From Lineus longissimus (Eukaryota; Nemertea; Pilidiophora; Heteronemertea; Lineidae), in the NCBI RefSeq assembly GCF_910592395.1, contig NC_088317.1, positions 8,186,001 to 8,250,000 on the forward strand: a stretch of 64,000 nucleotides of DNA. The letters run 5' to 3'. This document shows, piece by piece, positions 10,002 to 20,530 of the stretch (positions within the stretch are counted from its first letter, which is position 1; each line of letters starts with the position of its first letter). The position numbers were made by a program, and so were the translations under genes. Below the pieces are notes generated by a model. The model did not search any database. It had not been told where the DNA came from and saw nothing but the letters and a program-made list of their open reading frames with translations.

Positions 10002-10917
10002 TCCGGAGACTCCTTGTCGTTCATCTGCAAAGCGGACCCAGGGCTTGTGGGCATGACGTTCAGGTGAACTGTCCCTTGAATTAGGGAGGAAGAAAGGGTT
10101 GTGGCCCCCACTGGACCCCCCATGGACTACTACGAGCCATTTCCTGCTCCGTCGAAGTATGAATGTAAGGTTTAGAAAGTATGGGGTTGGTAAGAACCGT
10201 TACTTCCAGGAGGTTGAAGGTATCCGGAGGTGGTTGGAGGGTCGAGTCTTCTGAAAAACTATTGGGGCCAAGACCAAGAGGGGTAACTGGAACTGGAGTG
10301 ACGTGGCGTCCCGAGCGCAAGTTCATAACTTAATAAAAAACAATAACAGAAAGTCGTACGCAATGACGAGATATGGGATAGGACAAATACATAAATACAT
10401 GCATACACAGATAAGACAAGGTGATTAGATAAAAACGGTGACCTGAAACGTGGGTAGAAAGATTATGCATAGGCCCTTCAGGCGTGGAGTAGCAGCTTGG
10501 AGTATCAGTGTTGCAAACGCAGGGATGATGCCTCAAGTGGATCGTGGTGGAATACCTGGCGTGGAGCAGGTAGGCAAGTAGTGCGTCTAGTAGTAACTAA
10601 AGTAGAAAGGTGTGTCCTACCTGTTGTCCCAGAGGTGAGCCGTCTCAGGAAGTGATTCCTTAGATTGTTAAGAACTTGCTGAGTCGGAGCCACGAAGATA
10701 GTATCGTCACTATACAAGTTAATCCGAGATGCCAGCGTTTCCATTTGAATATGAACACTAAACATATGCCATACTAACAAACAAACAAACAAAAAGGCCG
10801 CCTAGATAGGGTGGGAAAAAAGTTTGTGAATTTTTGGAGCAGCGCAGTGGAAGATCTGATTAAAACTACGCTATCTGCTATCATGATATAGTAGCCTGGA
10901 CCTCGCCAAAGGGAGAC
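10002..10917 (-). other. Gypsy 5' leader between putative LTR and gag, with a short uORF
   Basis: This is the sequence upstream of gag, displaced to the far side of the pogo element. It contains an 81-codon minus-strand reading frame (10326-10081) starting MNLRSGRH. A basic RSGR start is seen at the N-terminus of some retrotransposon Gag proteins, so this may be a former Gag N-terminus or a leader ORF, but it ends in TAA before gag. A second 95-codon frame (10792-10505) has no recognisable content. Stops separate both from gag in the present copy. Confidence 0.4.
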
Positions 10918-11570
10918 CTTGATGTCTGGGTCCTGATGGAAAGGGGTAACAGCATCACTTCAACAAGACACAAGTCAGAAATTAAATCAAGTCCGAAAAA
11001 GCAGAAATGGAATAAAATTGGAGTATATTGAAACCTTACCTAGATTGATCAATGTGTGGTCTGATCTGCAAAGGAGCAGGTCTCTCTTTTTAAGGTAAAT
11101 TTTGATGGACCTTAGTCCGGTTACCTCACTTTTTTGGGATTTACGGATAAAAACAGGTGACGAAAGTTATGGAATAATTTATAAAAGTTTGTGAGATAAA
11201 GTGATCAAAGTGACAACCTTACTTGATTTTGTTTCTAAAATTAGAGATGGAATGACGCGTGATGGGTGCCTTTCTTGACAATCATGAACAATCTTGCATA
11301 ACATTTACGCAAGGTTGTTCAAAAGCATTGTTTTTGTGATGACAACGTGACCACGACGTCCTTGGACCCTTGGACCATCTCCATGTACCGTAAGGTACGG
11401 CTTACAAAATCACGCAATGTTGTTTCACAACAAGCAAAGGTTAATCCCCCGCCCGTGATCAGTTTAAGACTTAACGATATGACTGCCCATTATGCAACAC
11501 GAGAGACCCACTTCTAGGCATTATCAGACTTGACAGCAAATTGTTAGGAGGGAGACCCGAAGAGTCAACA
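10918..11570 (-). repeat. Candidate 5' LTR of the gypsy element
   Basis: Read on the minus strand, the segment begins TGTTGACTCTTCGGG, a typical TG start, and stops just before TGGCGAGGTCCAGG (about 10,918-10,905), which has the TGGCGA form of gypsy primer-binding sites. There is no second copy in the window to compare with, and the 3' end of the segment is not the usual CA, so both boundaries are tentative. Confidence 0.3.
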
Positions 11571-11959
11571 TAATTTTAAAACATATTTGCTTAATTTTAA
11601 AGTATCTGTGATTAAAATGAAACGATAATCATCAGTTTCTTGAATAGCGAATACTATAAATAACGAAAACACTGACTCTACAACACCAGCAACAGCACTA
11701 GGCCTACCATCATCCCGACACGTATCATGTATCATGTCCATCCATATGTGTGTCACACTGCACTCGGTGCTCTGTGTGTAGGCTCTACTGATCGATGTTG
11801 TGTTCGGATTTGGAACAATGGGGGGGGGGGGGCTGAGCAAAAAAAAACAACATAAAAAGCAAGTTTAGCTGGTCCTCCAAACAACATAGTGTCCTCCAAT
11901 TGCCCTGTTGTCCTTGATAGTCCAGCCCTGCCGGCTGTATAGTATATATCAACATAGTA
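11571..11959. other. Non-coding stretch
   Basis: No supported gene. The stretch contains a run of 14 G at about 11,819-11,832 followed by an A-tract, and short antisense frames without recognisable content. Confidence 0.6.
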
Positions 11960-12431
11960 TACAAGACTAGCACGTGTCATTGTTTACCTCATTATAATAA
12001 CGGATTTTCATTGGTTCCTGGAGGAGGTTGACAAACGCTCCCTAGCCCTATGCCCATGTGTACATATCGACTGATTGTCAAGAAAAATACGCAGCAAATC
12101 CATTCATTTTGTCATCACAATTTTTCACAATTTTTCATTCTCTGAATATATCCCTCCTACATATCTTTTCTGAATAAATCATCCGAAATGTGCTTTCAAA
12201 AACCTATAGGCCTAAACGCGTTATTTTCTGTTTATCTGTTCTTTTTATTTCGCACACTGCTAATGCCGCAAGTACCACTGCGCGAGATTGCAAGAAACGT
12301 CCTCGTCCCTAAGATCCGTAAGCCAGGCAAAAAGAAGCTGGGTGCTGTTTGTCTAGTGTAATGGCACCCAGGGTGCTTATTGTCCAGTCGATCTCGAACC
12401 TGGGTACCATTTGTCGGCACCCAGGACGACA
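11960..12431 (-). repeat. 3' LTR of a second gypsy-type element (about 472 bp)
   Basis: The segment is repeated, with few differences, at 48,714-49,169. On the minus strand it starts TGTCGTCCTGGG directly after a purine-rich tract (GCTGAAAGGGTGGA), the expected position of a polypurine tract before a 3' LTR. The other end is placed where the two copies diverge (TACAAGACTAGC on plus). The pol frame upstream reads through into this LTR and stops at 12,232. Confidence 0.75.
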
Positions 12432-15400
12432 TCCACCCTTTCAGCCCTAGTGCTTGTAGAAGAACATTTTGCTGATGTGCAGAAATAACTTTCGGAGCGG
12501 CAAAGCCATTGTTTTCGGCGGCAGATGCTACTTGCGCGGTCAAATCGATGGGGTCGCATTTTGATGCGAACATGGTCCATTCATCTGTTGTCTCGCCAAT
12601 TTCTGTGCCACACTCATCCGTGTGGTGGACTGTCTGTTCATCCGAACGTTGCGCTTTCTGGTTGTCAGCTTTATCATGTGCTTGGCGAAGTTTCTGCAGA
12701 TTAGTGATGTTTTGACGATCTGAATCTGTATGGATGAATGCTGGTTTTAGACGATTGTACACAAATACATGTACATCCTGCAATACTTTACCATCCAGGG
12801 TGCAAAGCACATAATGCGTTCGATCTAACACTTGATGAATTGCAAATGGACCACACCATACTGTCTTGAATTTACGAGATGCAACTTGTGTACTTGCGCT
12901 GCTAGGTTTATGTAAGTAGACTAGTTGACCAACTGCATACAATGGACACCTGTCCAACCTGTCGCTTATATTCACGTTTTGCGCTGTCTGTTGATGCTGT
13001 AATTCAAGCATGGTCTTTGCAATGTGTTTGAACCTCTCCTTCAGACTGTCGACGTACTCTTTGTAGGAATGCGACAAACCTAAATCAACCTTGAACCTAA
13101 TGCCACTGATATCTGGCAGATCACGAAGAAAGAACAAGTAATGTGGTGAATGTCCTCCAAGGTGGGGCGAAGAGAATGAGTTGTAGCTGAATTGTGCTAC
13201 AGAGACATAACGTATCCAATCATTACCATACGGGCCTAAGTTAGACTGGATCATGTCTCCTTCCGTACGCATATGACGTTCAACCATCATAGAACCATGA
13301 TTTTCAACACTTATGCAACGTTGATCGATACCGAGTGATGAGCAAAGAAGAGAGAACAGTTTCCCTGTGAGCGAAGTCGCTGCGTCTGTCACAACTACAG
13401 ACGGGATACCAAACATTGTTACAACCTTTTGGAGAAAAGCTTCGCAAATTGTCTCAGCCTGGAAGGACTTAAGAGGCGTACAAATTATGTAACGTGTCAC
13501 AGCACAACTAGTGATCATCACGTGCTTGAAACCAGGGACTGAAGTAGGCATCGATTTGAAATCGAGACTTATCGTTTCGAATGGACAGTAACGATATGGT
13601 ATGCGTGGGTGAAATGGTCGCGAATTATCGGTTTTACCTTTTATCTGCTGACACCGTGAACAACCTTTGATATAGCTCGCTATACGCTCGAACATGTTGT
13701 CGCAGAAATAGAAATTTTTATGGAGCGTCAGATAGGTTTTCACCGTACCCGTGTGGGAACTAAGCAGTCCGTCGTGATATCTGCTTATGATTGTGTCGAT
13801 GTACTGCTCAGGAATAGCTAACTGAAAACTGAAATGGTCATCGTTGGTATGGAAAAACAATCTAAACAACACATCATTCACGAGTAAGAACTGTTCCGAC
13901 TTCAGCATAATAGACCGAGCGGCACGCTTATCGCTTGGCAAAATGTTGTGCGCTATGTAATCGTACACACCTTTAAATGCTGGAGAAGCCTGTTGAGCCA
14001 TGCGCAGAGAATTAACCTCAATTGGGAGACTATAATCCCTTATAACATTCCTCTTGATAATCTCTAACACACGATCAAGCTCATACTGCTTTGGAATGTG
14101 TTTGGCTACAACAGCATCGATGTATGTTATCAAAGGTGCGGCTGGGCGTATCTGGTCAGCTGATGGTGCCTGGTGCTCTTCCTCTGGCGTCTGCGGATGT
14201 CTTGTGGGTGGTACTATAGGATTTGATCTGACAGTTCTCTTATCAACAAGTCGTGGTTCAGGCTGTGTGCTCTGAGTAGGAGGAGTTTGTTCAATGCGGG
14301 CTTTGGCTGCTGCTGCAAGTCGAAGGCTGGTTGGCTGAATGGGTGGCACTGGTAAGGGAGCTGTTGGTGCCGGCTCCGCTCTGACTGGTTGCATGACGGG
14401 CTGTTTTGTGCTCTTCGCACGTGTTCGGGTTCGCTGTTGGACAGGCGGCGTTGACTTCTCCTATGGCTTGAAGAGGGGGACGGGAACAATTCCCATCTGC
14501 TTGGCATACCCACGTGTTACTATGCGCTCGCTTCTCTGCGCGGGAAACAAGCCATCGTCGGCCATATCAAACGCTGGTAGTATTTCAGCGGTCAATGCAA
14601 CAGGCAAGATTTGATCGAACACTTCGTCATCATCACGTTGACTCCTCGATAGAAAATCACTTAGTTCCATTTCACTACCCTTACGATAACCTAATTTGAA
14701 GGAACACATTGACAAATGTTCGAGAAGTTTCTGTAACCGTGGAGTGCTTGGTGCTGACTTTGACTTTACGATTTGCACTAATGAAGAATGATCCACAAAT
14801 GCATCAAAATCATGAGAGCGAAGAACATGATCAAACGCTTTAATGTTAATTAAAATACCAAACAATTCAAGCTCGCTTACTGAATACCCTTGTGCTGCTT
14901 TGGGCAAACGTATCGAATGATAGGCAATCAATCTCTCCTTGCCATCAACAATTTACATCAAATGGCTACCTGTACCGATTCTAGATGTGTCTGAATAAAT
15001 CACAAATCGCCCATGTCGGCTTGGGGCATGCAAGAGAGCTGGCGACATTAGCATGACCTTGACTTTGTCAAATGCACGTTGGTGTTCGTCTTTCCAATGA
15101 AAAACTCTGCTTTTCTTGGTAAGCTCAAGGAGGGGTTTGAGATATTCCTGCAATTTTGGAAGATACATTGAAAGGTAGTTTACTGCCCATATGAATCTCC
15201 GTACTTTTTCACTCAAAGACAAAGAATAAAATGCGCTCTTGATGTTAAGCACACTTTGCACACAAATTTACAACCCGATATCCCTATTCGAGATATACTC
15301 TCTGTCAACAATGGAAATGGATGGTTAATCTTCTTGATCCTAGAGTTCAAATATCTGAGATCTGCTACAAGACGACGTTCAGTTGTACCCTTTTTGGCGA

Positions 15401-15563
15401 TGAGAAAAAAATGACGAAGTATACGATGTGTGACCCTTTTCAAAACACCTAATTTGACCAATTTAGACATCTCTGCATCTATAATGCGTTTGTTATCCTC
15501 AGATGCTGGATATGGGCGTATTATTATAACGAGACTCTGTAGAAGAGGAGACAAGAACATCAA
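12232..15563 (-). pseudogene. pol: Gypsy-type Pol remnant: RT fragment, RNase H, integrase
   Basis: 15563-15213 encodes the RT N-terminus (VRPYPAS-like start, MSKLVKLGVLKR). The next piece (15261-14953, other frame) jumps from LNIKSAFYSL directly to the RT thumb (INYLSMYLPKLQ-like), so the palm with the YxDD box is deleted. 14931-14461 is RNase H. 14394-12232 is a full integrase: His pair in RYHDGLLSSH, CSRC, and acidic residues in LDFKSMP, VTDAATS and MVERHM, with a GPF-type C-terminal module. The last three pieces share one frame and are separated only by TAA (about 14,953) and TAG (14,461-14,463). The element cannot make its own reverse transcriptase, while the integrase frame is nearly undamaged. 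Confidence 0.83.
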
Positions 15564-15795
15564 TTATGGTTAGACGAAGTTTAATTGGTCTCCTGCAGCA
15601 TGATATCCATACAATATAATACAATACAATACAATTTATATATAATTGCTGTAACGGATTCACATGGTGATATAAAAGCTAGCTACAGATTGGTCACGTG
15701 ACAAATGCAGACTGCAGACTGCAGACTGCAGACTACTCCTTTTTTACTTGACAAAAATGTTTTATATAATCATAATAATCATCATGAAGCCATGT
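15545..15795. repeat. Short composite repeat shared with 44.4 and 45.7 kb
   Basis: The left part (GAGACAAGAACATCAATTAT, then a segment with TAGACGAAGTTTAATTGGTC) recurs at 44,427. The right part (CACGTGACAAATGCAGACTG, then CTTGACAAAAATGTTTTATA) recurs at 45,685-45,745. Here the two are about 130 bp apart; there they are 1.25 kb apart, so this is an internally deleted copy. It includes a 9-bp tandem run (GCAGACT-type, 15,705-15,735). Family unknown. Confidence 0.6.
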
Positions 15796-16379
15796 AGGTG
15801 ACAAGCTCTCGACCACCGGCCGTTGAATACAATCCTCATGCCCTCTCAACTTAACGTTAAAAACGTGATGATTTTTAAACGTGATGAATATTAAAGGGGG
15901 CATTAGATCTGTCTCATAATTGAACGAACCTAAGTACGAAAATTCGTCCATCAAAGAATGAGAGGCGATTTCCTATTGGCCCCAGGTAGTGGTTTTTGTA
16001 CCTCATTAGTATAATGAACGTAACGTATTTCAATAGGAGGTTGGCCTAGACATCAATGGACGTTTTGGCTTCAATGGTGAAATAATCCATGTCTCGCCCA
16101 TGGAGGAGGGCCTTGTCAGCTTGAATGAAGAAGAGATTATAGGCTTATATCAAACATTTAAACGCGATTTTAGGCCTACATGTATATTGAACTTAATGCC
16201 GGTGTAATGTTTTTGAGTGTTTCTATTTTTGAGTGTTTCCCCTCATTGTTTGGGAACGCTACCTATTGTTTGGAAACACTGACACAGGGGAAACAACCAC
16301 AGATGTTACACCGGGCTGTTGGAATCAACGCGTGCGTCTTTCACTATCTGTTTGGACGACACCAGTTTTACAAGTGACA
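15796..16379. other. Non-coding stretch before the 16.4-kb transposase
   Basis: No gene recognised. A minus-strand 73-codon frame (15954-15733) overlaps the repeat above and resembles nothing known to me. This stretch may include the 5' part of the transposon whose transposase starts at 16,380; no terminal repeat was found. Confidence 0.4.
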
Positions 16380-16996
16380 ATGGAAAGACTGAATTTTTTG
16401 CCTCTTGTGTTGCCTCCGCCTTTGCTACCCCCGCTTCTACCTGCGGTAGTTATGGACATGCGTGTTCAAGAGGTTCGTCCGCCACCAGTTCTGCCAAGGC
16501 TGGATGAGATCCTCACAACTCAAGTGAATCATCCATACGTCGGACAAGATGCATATAGGAGGCTGCGGAACCACGAGATGGATTTCTGGCACATGACAGG
16601 CGAGACCGTACAATCTTTCGATAATATCGTCGAAGACCTCCGTCCACGGGTTGATCCAGGAGCGGGACGGCCGTATACACTTACGATTGAGAACAGGTTG
16701 CTCCTCTTTTTCTACTGGGTGAAAAAGTACCCGGATATTGTTGAAGTTTTGGCACTTTTCGACATAAACAGACAGTCTGCGAGTAGAGAATTGATGGATA
16801 TGTCCAAGGTTCTGTGGGATTACTTCCAAGACGGTATTTCATGGCCTACCGACAACGAATGGCAATTGACGGTACTGTCCACACAATCGAGATGCCAGAA
16901 CTCGACAGTCATTTATTCTACAGTGAACATGTTCATCGATACTGTTTGAGTACTCAAGTTATCATTGACAACAGGAACAACATTAGATACATCCAT
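16380..16996 (+). pseudogene. DDE transposase N-terminal half (Harbinger/ISL2EU-like), frameshifted
   Basis: From ATG 16,380 the frame encodes a Pro-rich leader and then a helix-turn-helix-like region of the DDE_4 type (IENRLLLFFYWVKKYPDIV, then a SASRELM segment, then WPTDNEW). At about 16,860 the frame is lost by a small deletion. The next frame continues with the first catalytic block, IDGTVHTI, then LFYSEHVHRYCLSTQ and IRYIH up to a consensus donor GTAAGT at 16,997. The spacing between the WP motif and IDGT is shorter than usual, which supports a deletion. The following exon was not found. The product would have bound transposon ends and cut DNA; this copy is dead. Confidence 0.65.
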
Positions 16997-17002
16997 GTAA
17001 GT

Positions 17003-18332
17003 TGAACATTACTCATATTCAAATAAAATATTATCCACCTTCACGACATAGGCGTATACCGTATCATATATTTTCCATTCTAAAAGTTGCTTCAACATTA
17101 CACTGAAGTTACAAAATGTACCTCCAAAAGGTTTGAATTGTCGTTATTCTTCCATTTTCAACTTCTTGACCTTCAATAGGCCTAGCTTCCCAACTTGATC
17201 ACACAATGCTTTACATTTTTATCGGGCTCAAATTATTATGCCCATTGACAAAACGATTGAGTATAATGCATCGCGTTGTACCGACCAAAACGATGAAGAA
17301 ACCGATTCAAAGACGTTAACAGACTAGATTGACCAATCAGAAACCATGGGCGGAGCTTAATATGCAACGCTGACCGGACATGACACTTATTTAGTCGAGG
17401 AACGGAAACGGTAGCGCCGTATGGTGGCAATACGTATCGTTAGGTCCTCATTCGCCAATCAAAGCGAAGGTAACAAACTAATCGAGGTGCACGGTACACT
17501 TAAGTTTTCGTTCGTTCAATTATGAGACAGATCTATTGACCCCAATCTTAGTACGTCTTGTGTCCTATCGCGATCCCCTCGACGCGTACATTGCCAGAAA
17601 CCCCAAACGAACTCACCGCGCATGCTCAGAAACAATGAGGTACCATTCCGAATCGGTACCCAACATGCATTGCGAAATACAAGTAGCGTTGGTAGCTACC
17701 CCCATTTTGTTAATCCCTGTTATGTCATCCTTATGTCATAAACTCAGAAATGTTGCTGTCCCCTGCAGTGCCAGATCATTTATGGACGGAAAAAAACCTC
17801 ATATGTCAAGGATTGTTTTGTGGAATCTCCTGGCACGTCATAATATGGTAATCTATCGGCTGGTCTAATGACAATACATTTGTAAATTATAAAAATGGCG
17901 GTATTGACGGTGACGGAGGGAACCAATTCGGTATCGTGCACAGACTACCCGACAGACCAACCGCCAGTTGCACACAGGTTGCGGTTAAACACACACAAAA
18001 AAAGTGTATCCACTTGCACACTATTTAAAGTGCAGTTCGCACGGATGTAGTACGTAGGGCCTACATCACGTGAATCAATAAGGATATCTTTTGTGACCAG
18101 GACTGTACAACAGTTTTTTTTGCTGAGAAAATCCTTTAATGGTTTGGCCTAACAACACCTGTTTGAAAAGTCAAATAGGCTGGTGTCTTTAATAAACCTA
18201 AATCAACAACATGAACAAGGGGAGTCTGATAGTGTCCTGTTTGGGTTTATTAATTCTGTTATCTTCGATTAGATTAACCCTGTCAATCAGCACTTGTAAT
18301 TATGTAATGATGCCTTTGAAGCTCTTCCTGGC
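17003..18332. other. Non-coding stretch
   Basis: No supported gene. A 110-codon plus frame at 17,536-17,868 has no recognisable motif and no splice or start context, and I treat it as chance. Confidence 0.5.
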
Positions 18333-18336
18333 TTAA

Positions 18337-18671
18337 AGGGAACTGTAACCGCCGAGCGATTTATTCAACTTTTCGATTTTCACCGCCCGAGAAAGTCAAA
18401 CTTCCAACTTCGTATTCGAGTTCAGATTTGTAGCTCCGCCCCCAGTGCCCGAGCATGCGCAGTTCAATTTGTTATTATTGAGAATCATGTGAGAATCACG
18501 TGAGTCATGCGATCTTTCATTCATGAGTTATCGTAGTAAATTCCATAGTAGTGACGTCACTCAATGATTGACAGCTAGGCGCCATGTTTCATTCATGCCT
18601 GGTTCTGATCACCCAATACGCGCGAAATGAAAACGAGGTCATTCGATCTGGCTTGGCGGTTTCAGTTCCCT
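18337..18671. mobile_element. 335-bp piggyBac-type MITE with TTAA duplications
   Basis: The termini AGGGAACTGTAACCGCCGAG and (reverse complement of right end) AGGGAACTGAAACCGCCAAG are inverted copies. TTAA lies directly outside both ends (18,333-18,336 and 18,672-18,675). Precise TTAA target duplication is the hallmark of piggyBac-superfamily transposition. No coding capacity. Confidence 0.85.
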
Positions 18672-18675
18672 TTAA

Positions 18676-19507
18676 AGAAGTTGAATAGCGCCTCCAGAAG
18701 CAAGCAACAGCGCCACCCGTAGCAGAAATAAGAACTGCTTAGTGACGTCATGGTTTCCATATACGGCATCTCATTTGCATATTTTTACAACCTTATTTAC
18801 TACGAGTTTTAAATATGCCAGTAGCACGTGGATCATGCCGGGCGGCGCTGTCAGGTGTTTCCACTATGGGTTACATAATCGGCTACAAAGAGGCCAGTGT
18901 TCTAGTAAATGAAGTTAGCAATGATAGCGAAAGAACGTTAGTGTATGTTACGCAGTCAATAGCGATAGTAGTGAGTTGGAGAGAGGAGAAAATGGAAAAG
19001 GGAGAGAATAGTAGTATGGATATAGAGTCGCCGGTGGATTCTGGGCCATCGGGATATTTGGCAGAGGCAGACCTTCAAGAGTCCCAAGAAGAAAATTTGC
19101 AAAGTCTTCATCAAACATATAATCATATTCCTTCCTTCTCTGTCTCCAACAATTAAAAGTTGCTGCAGTCAACCTGATGCGTTTATCCACGAGCGAATCG
19201 ACGAGACGAGGCATTTTTCAAGCATTCGAATGGTACCTTACAGATCCACAAGGGGCGCGTTACCGAAAATGTTGCAAAAATCAATAACGTGATCGTAAAT
19301 ATTGTCATATTTTTCAAGATGAGAGTATGTAAATGATAGGCAAACGGTACACCAATAAAAGGCCAGTATCTATTGAACCTTACAAGTGATTTGGGGGCCT
19401 TGAAACACCTTATATTTATCAATGAAACCTTATTTCCGCCTAAAGTTTTGACCGGGCCGTGCAAAACTCACCTTTTTTCCCGGGCACTTCCCTTTAATGT
19501 TTGCCTA
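18676..19507. other. Non-coding stretch
   Basis: Overlapping short frames on both strands (18,815-19,156 plus; 19,464-18,948 minus) show no family signature or consistent splice sites. Nothing supported. Confidence 0.4.
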
Positions 19508-19810
19508 ATAGCCTAATGCACCCGTCAAAAAGTATCTTGACCCCACCCCCCTCAAGCGTTCACCCTCTATTCACTTTTGCAGCAAAATTATTGGGTCAAG
19601 ATTCACCTTTGATTCACAACAAAACATGTAAAATTAGGTCAGGATTCATCATTGATTCACACCATTTCTTTTTAGATTAGGTCAGGATTCATTCATCTAA
19701 AAAACATCTTTAGTCAGGATTCACCCAATGTTTTTATTCACTTATAAGGGACCGAGATTCACCTGGTGTGAGGATTCACCTGATCATTCAAGATTCACCT
19801 AATAGTGCCA
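19508..19810. repeat. Repeat end (CACCCGTCAAAAAGTATC) followed by GATTCACC-rich subrepeats
   Basis: The first 40 bp (AATGCACCCGTCAAAAAGTA, then a TTGACCCCAC segment) recur in inverted orientation at 31,885-31,923. Next to it the words GGATTCA/GATTCACC recur about ten times in 250 bp. A related GATTCACC/GATTCG-rich block stands next to the other copy. It is either a transposon terminus with subterminal repeats or two separate copies of one family. Confidence 0.55.
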
Positions 19811-20175
19811 ATAGTGCCCTAATCAAGCCACTTGCATTCGTCATCAAATGAGTTGTCAGTATGGTACGCATTGTCTTCTCTATTATAGCACTAGCAGTAG
19901 CATTTTCCTGGGATTTATTTATAAAGCAGACAGTAAGTTGAATCATCAATTAGGCCTAGTTTAGCCATTGCCAGCTAGGTGGCACGGCACTATGGTACAA
20001 CCTCGTCAAGCGGGGGTGCAACCAGGAGGTATGTGCAGTCATGGCAACAGCTAATTGGGTACTATAAGCACAACTTTTTGTATAGAGAACACCGCCTCGC
20101 TTTTGACTATAATGAGCTGGTTTATAATAGCTGTTTTGTAGTAAGGAAGTTATTCCATAGCCAGTTATATAACTG

Positions 20176-20530
20176 GTTGTGATAACAGAGGCCTATTCAC
20201 AGGTTGAAACCTTATTACATGCGCTAGTGTGTGCTTTGCGCCTTGAATTCCTTGTCTTCTTCTACTGAGATCAGTAATAAATTTGGTTCAGTTTGAAGTT
20301 TGGTGTGCATCAGAACTCAAAATGTTGACTTTGAAGAGGTTTTTTTTACAAAAACTCGAGGGCTCCAGAACTCAAAATGTTGACTTTGAAGAGGTCTTTT
20401 TAACAAAAACTCGAGGGCTCCAGCCACTTCATATTTTAAGCTGTGGCTTTGAAAATTTCACAGCTTGTTGTAATAACCCTTCTGCCTCGGCAGCTAATGG
20501 GAATTCTTCGAGTTGAAATTATTTCTTTGA
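20176..20530 (+). repeat. Dispersed direct repeat, copy 1, with an internal tandem duplication
   Basis: From TGGTTGTGATAACAG onward this matches 25,881-26,190 over about 300 bp in the same orientation. Inside, a segment of about 67 bp beginning CAGAACTCAAAATGTTGACT is present twice here and once in the other copy. The two copies are 5.7 kb apart, the distance of LTRs, but no retroelement genes lie between them. Confidence 0.7.

Larger units (their letters stand above)
1..11570 (-). mobile_element. Ty3/gypsy LTR retrotransposon, left end outside window, with two nested insertions
   Basis: Read on the minus strand, this element runs from a putative 5' LTR (about 11.57-10.92 kb) through leader, gag, a -1 frameshift site, a protease region, RT, RNase H and integrase, then off the left edge. 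The domain order (protease-RT-RNase H-integrase) and the motifs are those of Ty3/gypsy elements. Two younger DNA transposons are nested in it: one at 2229-2982 in pol and one at 7258-9997 at the gag start. Outside these, the frames are open, so the copy was probably intact when it was hit. The right boundary is a guess, because the 3' LTR that would confirm it is not in the window. Confidence 0.82.
11960..15563 (-). mobile_element. 5'-truncated gypsy-type LTR retrotransposon
   Basis: On the minus strand the order is a partial RT, RNase H, integrase and 3' LTR. No gag, protease or 5' LTR precedes it. At about 15,550 the sequence changes into another repeat, also found at 44,420. The order RT-RNase H-integrase and the integrase sequence place it in Ty3/gypsy-like elements rather than copia. 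Confidence 0.78.

Noticed and set aside
10505-10792. 95-codon minus frame beginning with hydrophobic residues
   Set aside because: Lies in the presumed gypsy leader, with no motif and no conservation evidence.
15700-15740. TGCAGACTGCAGACT tandem run as a CRISPR-like or regulatory array
   Set aside because: A 9-bp simple tandem without spacers, shared with a dispersed repeat.
17536-17868. 110-codon plus frame
   Set aside because: No motif, no splice context, composition like surrounding non-coding DNA.
18815-19464. Overlapping frames on both strands near 19 kb
   Set aside because: Neither strand shows a family signature or good splice sites.
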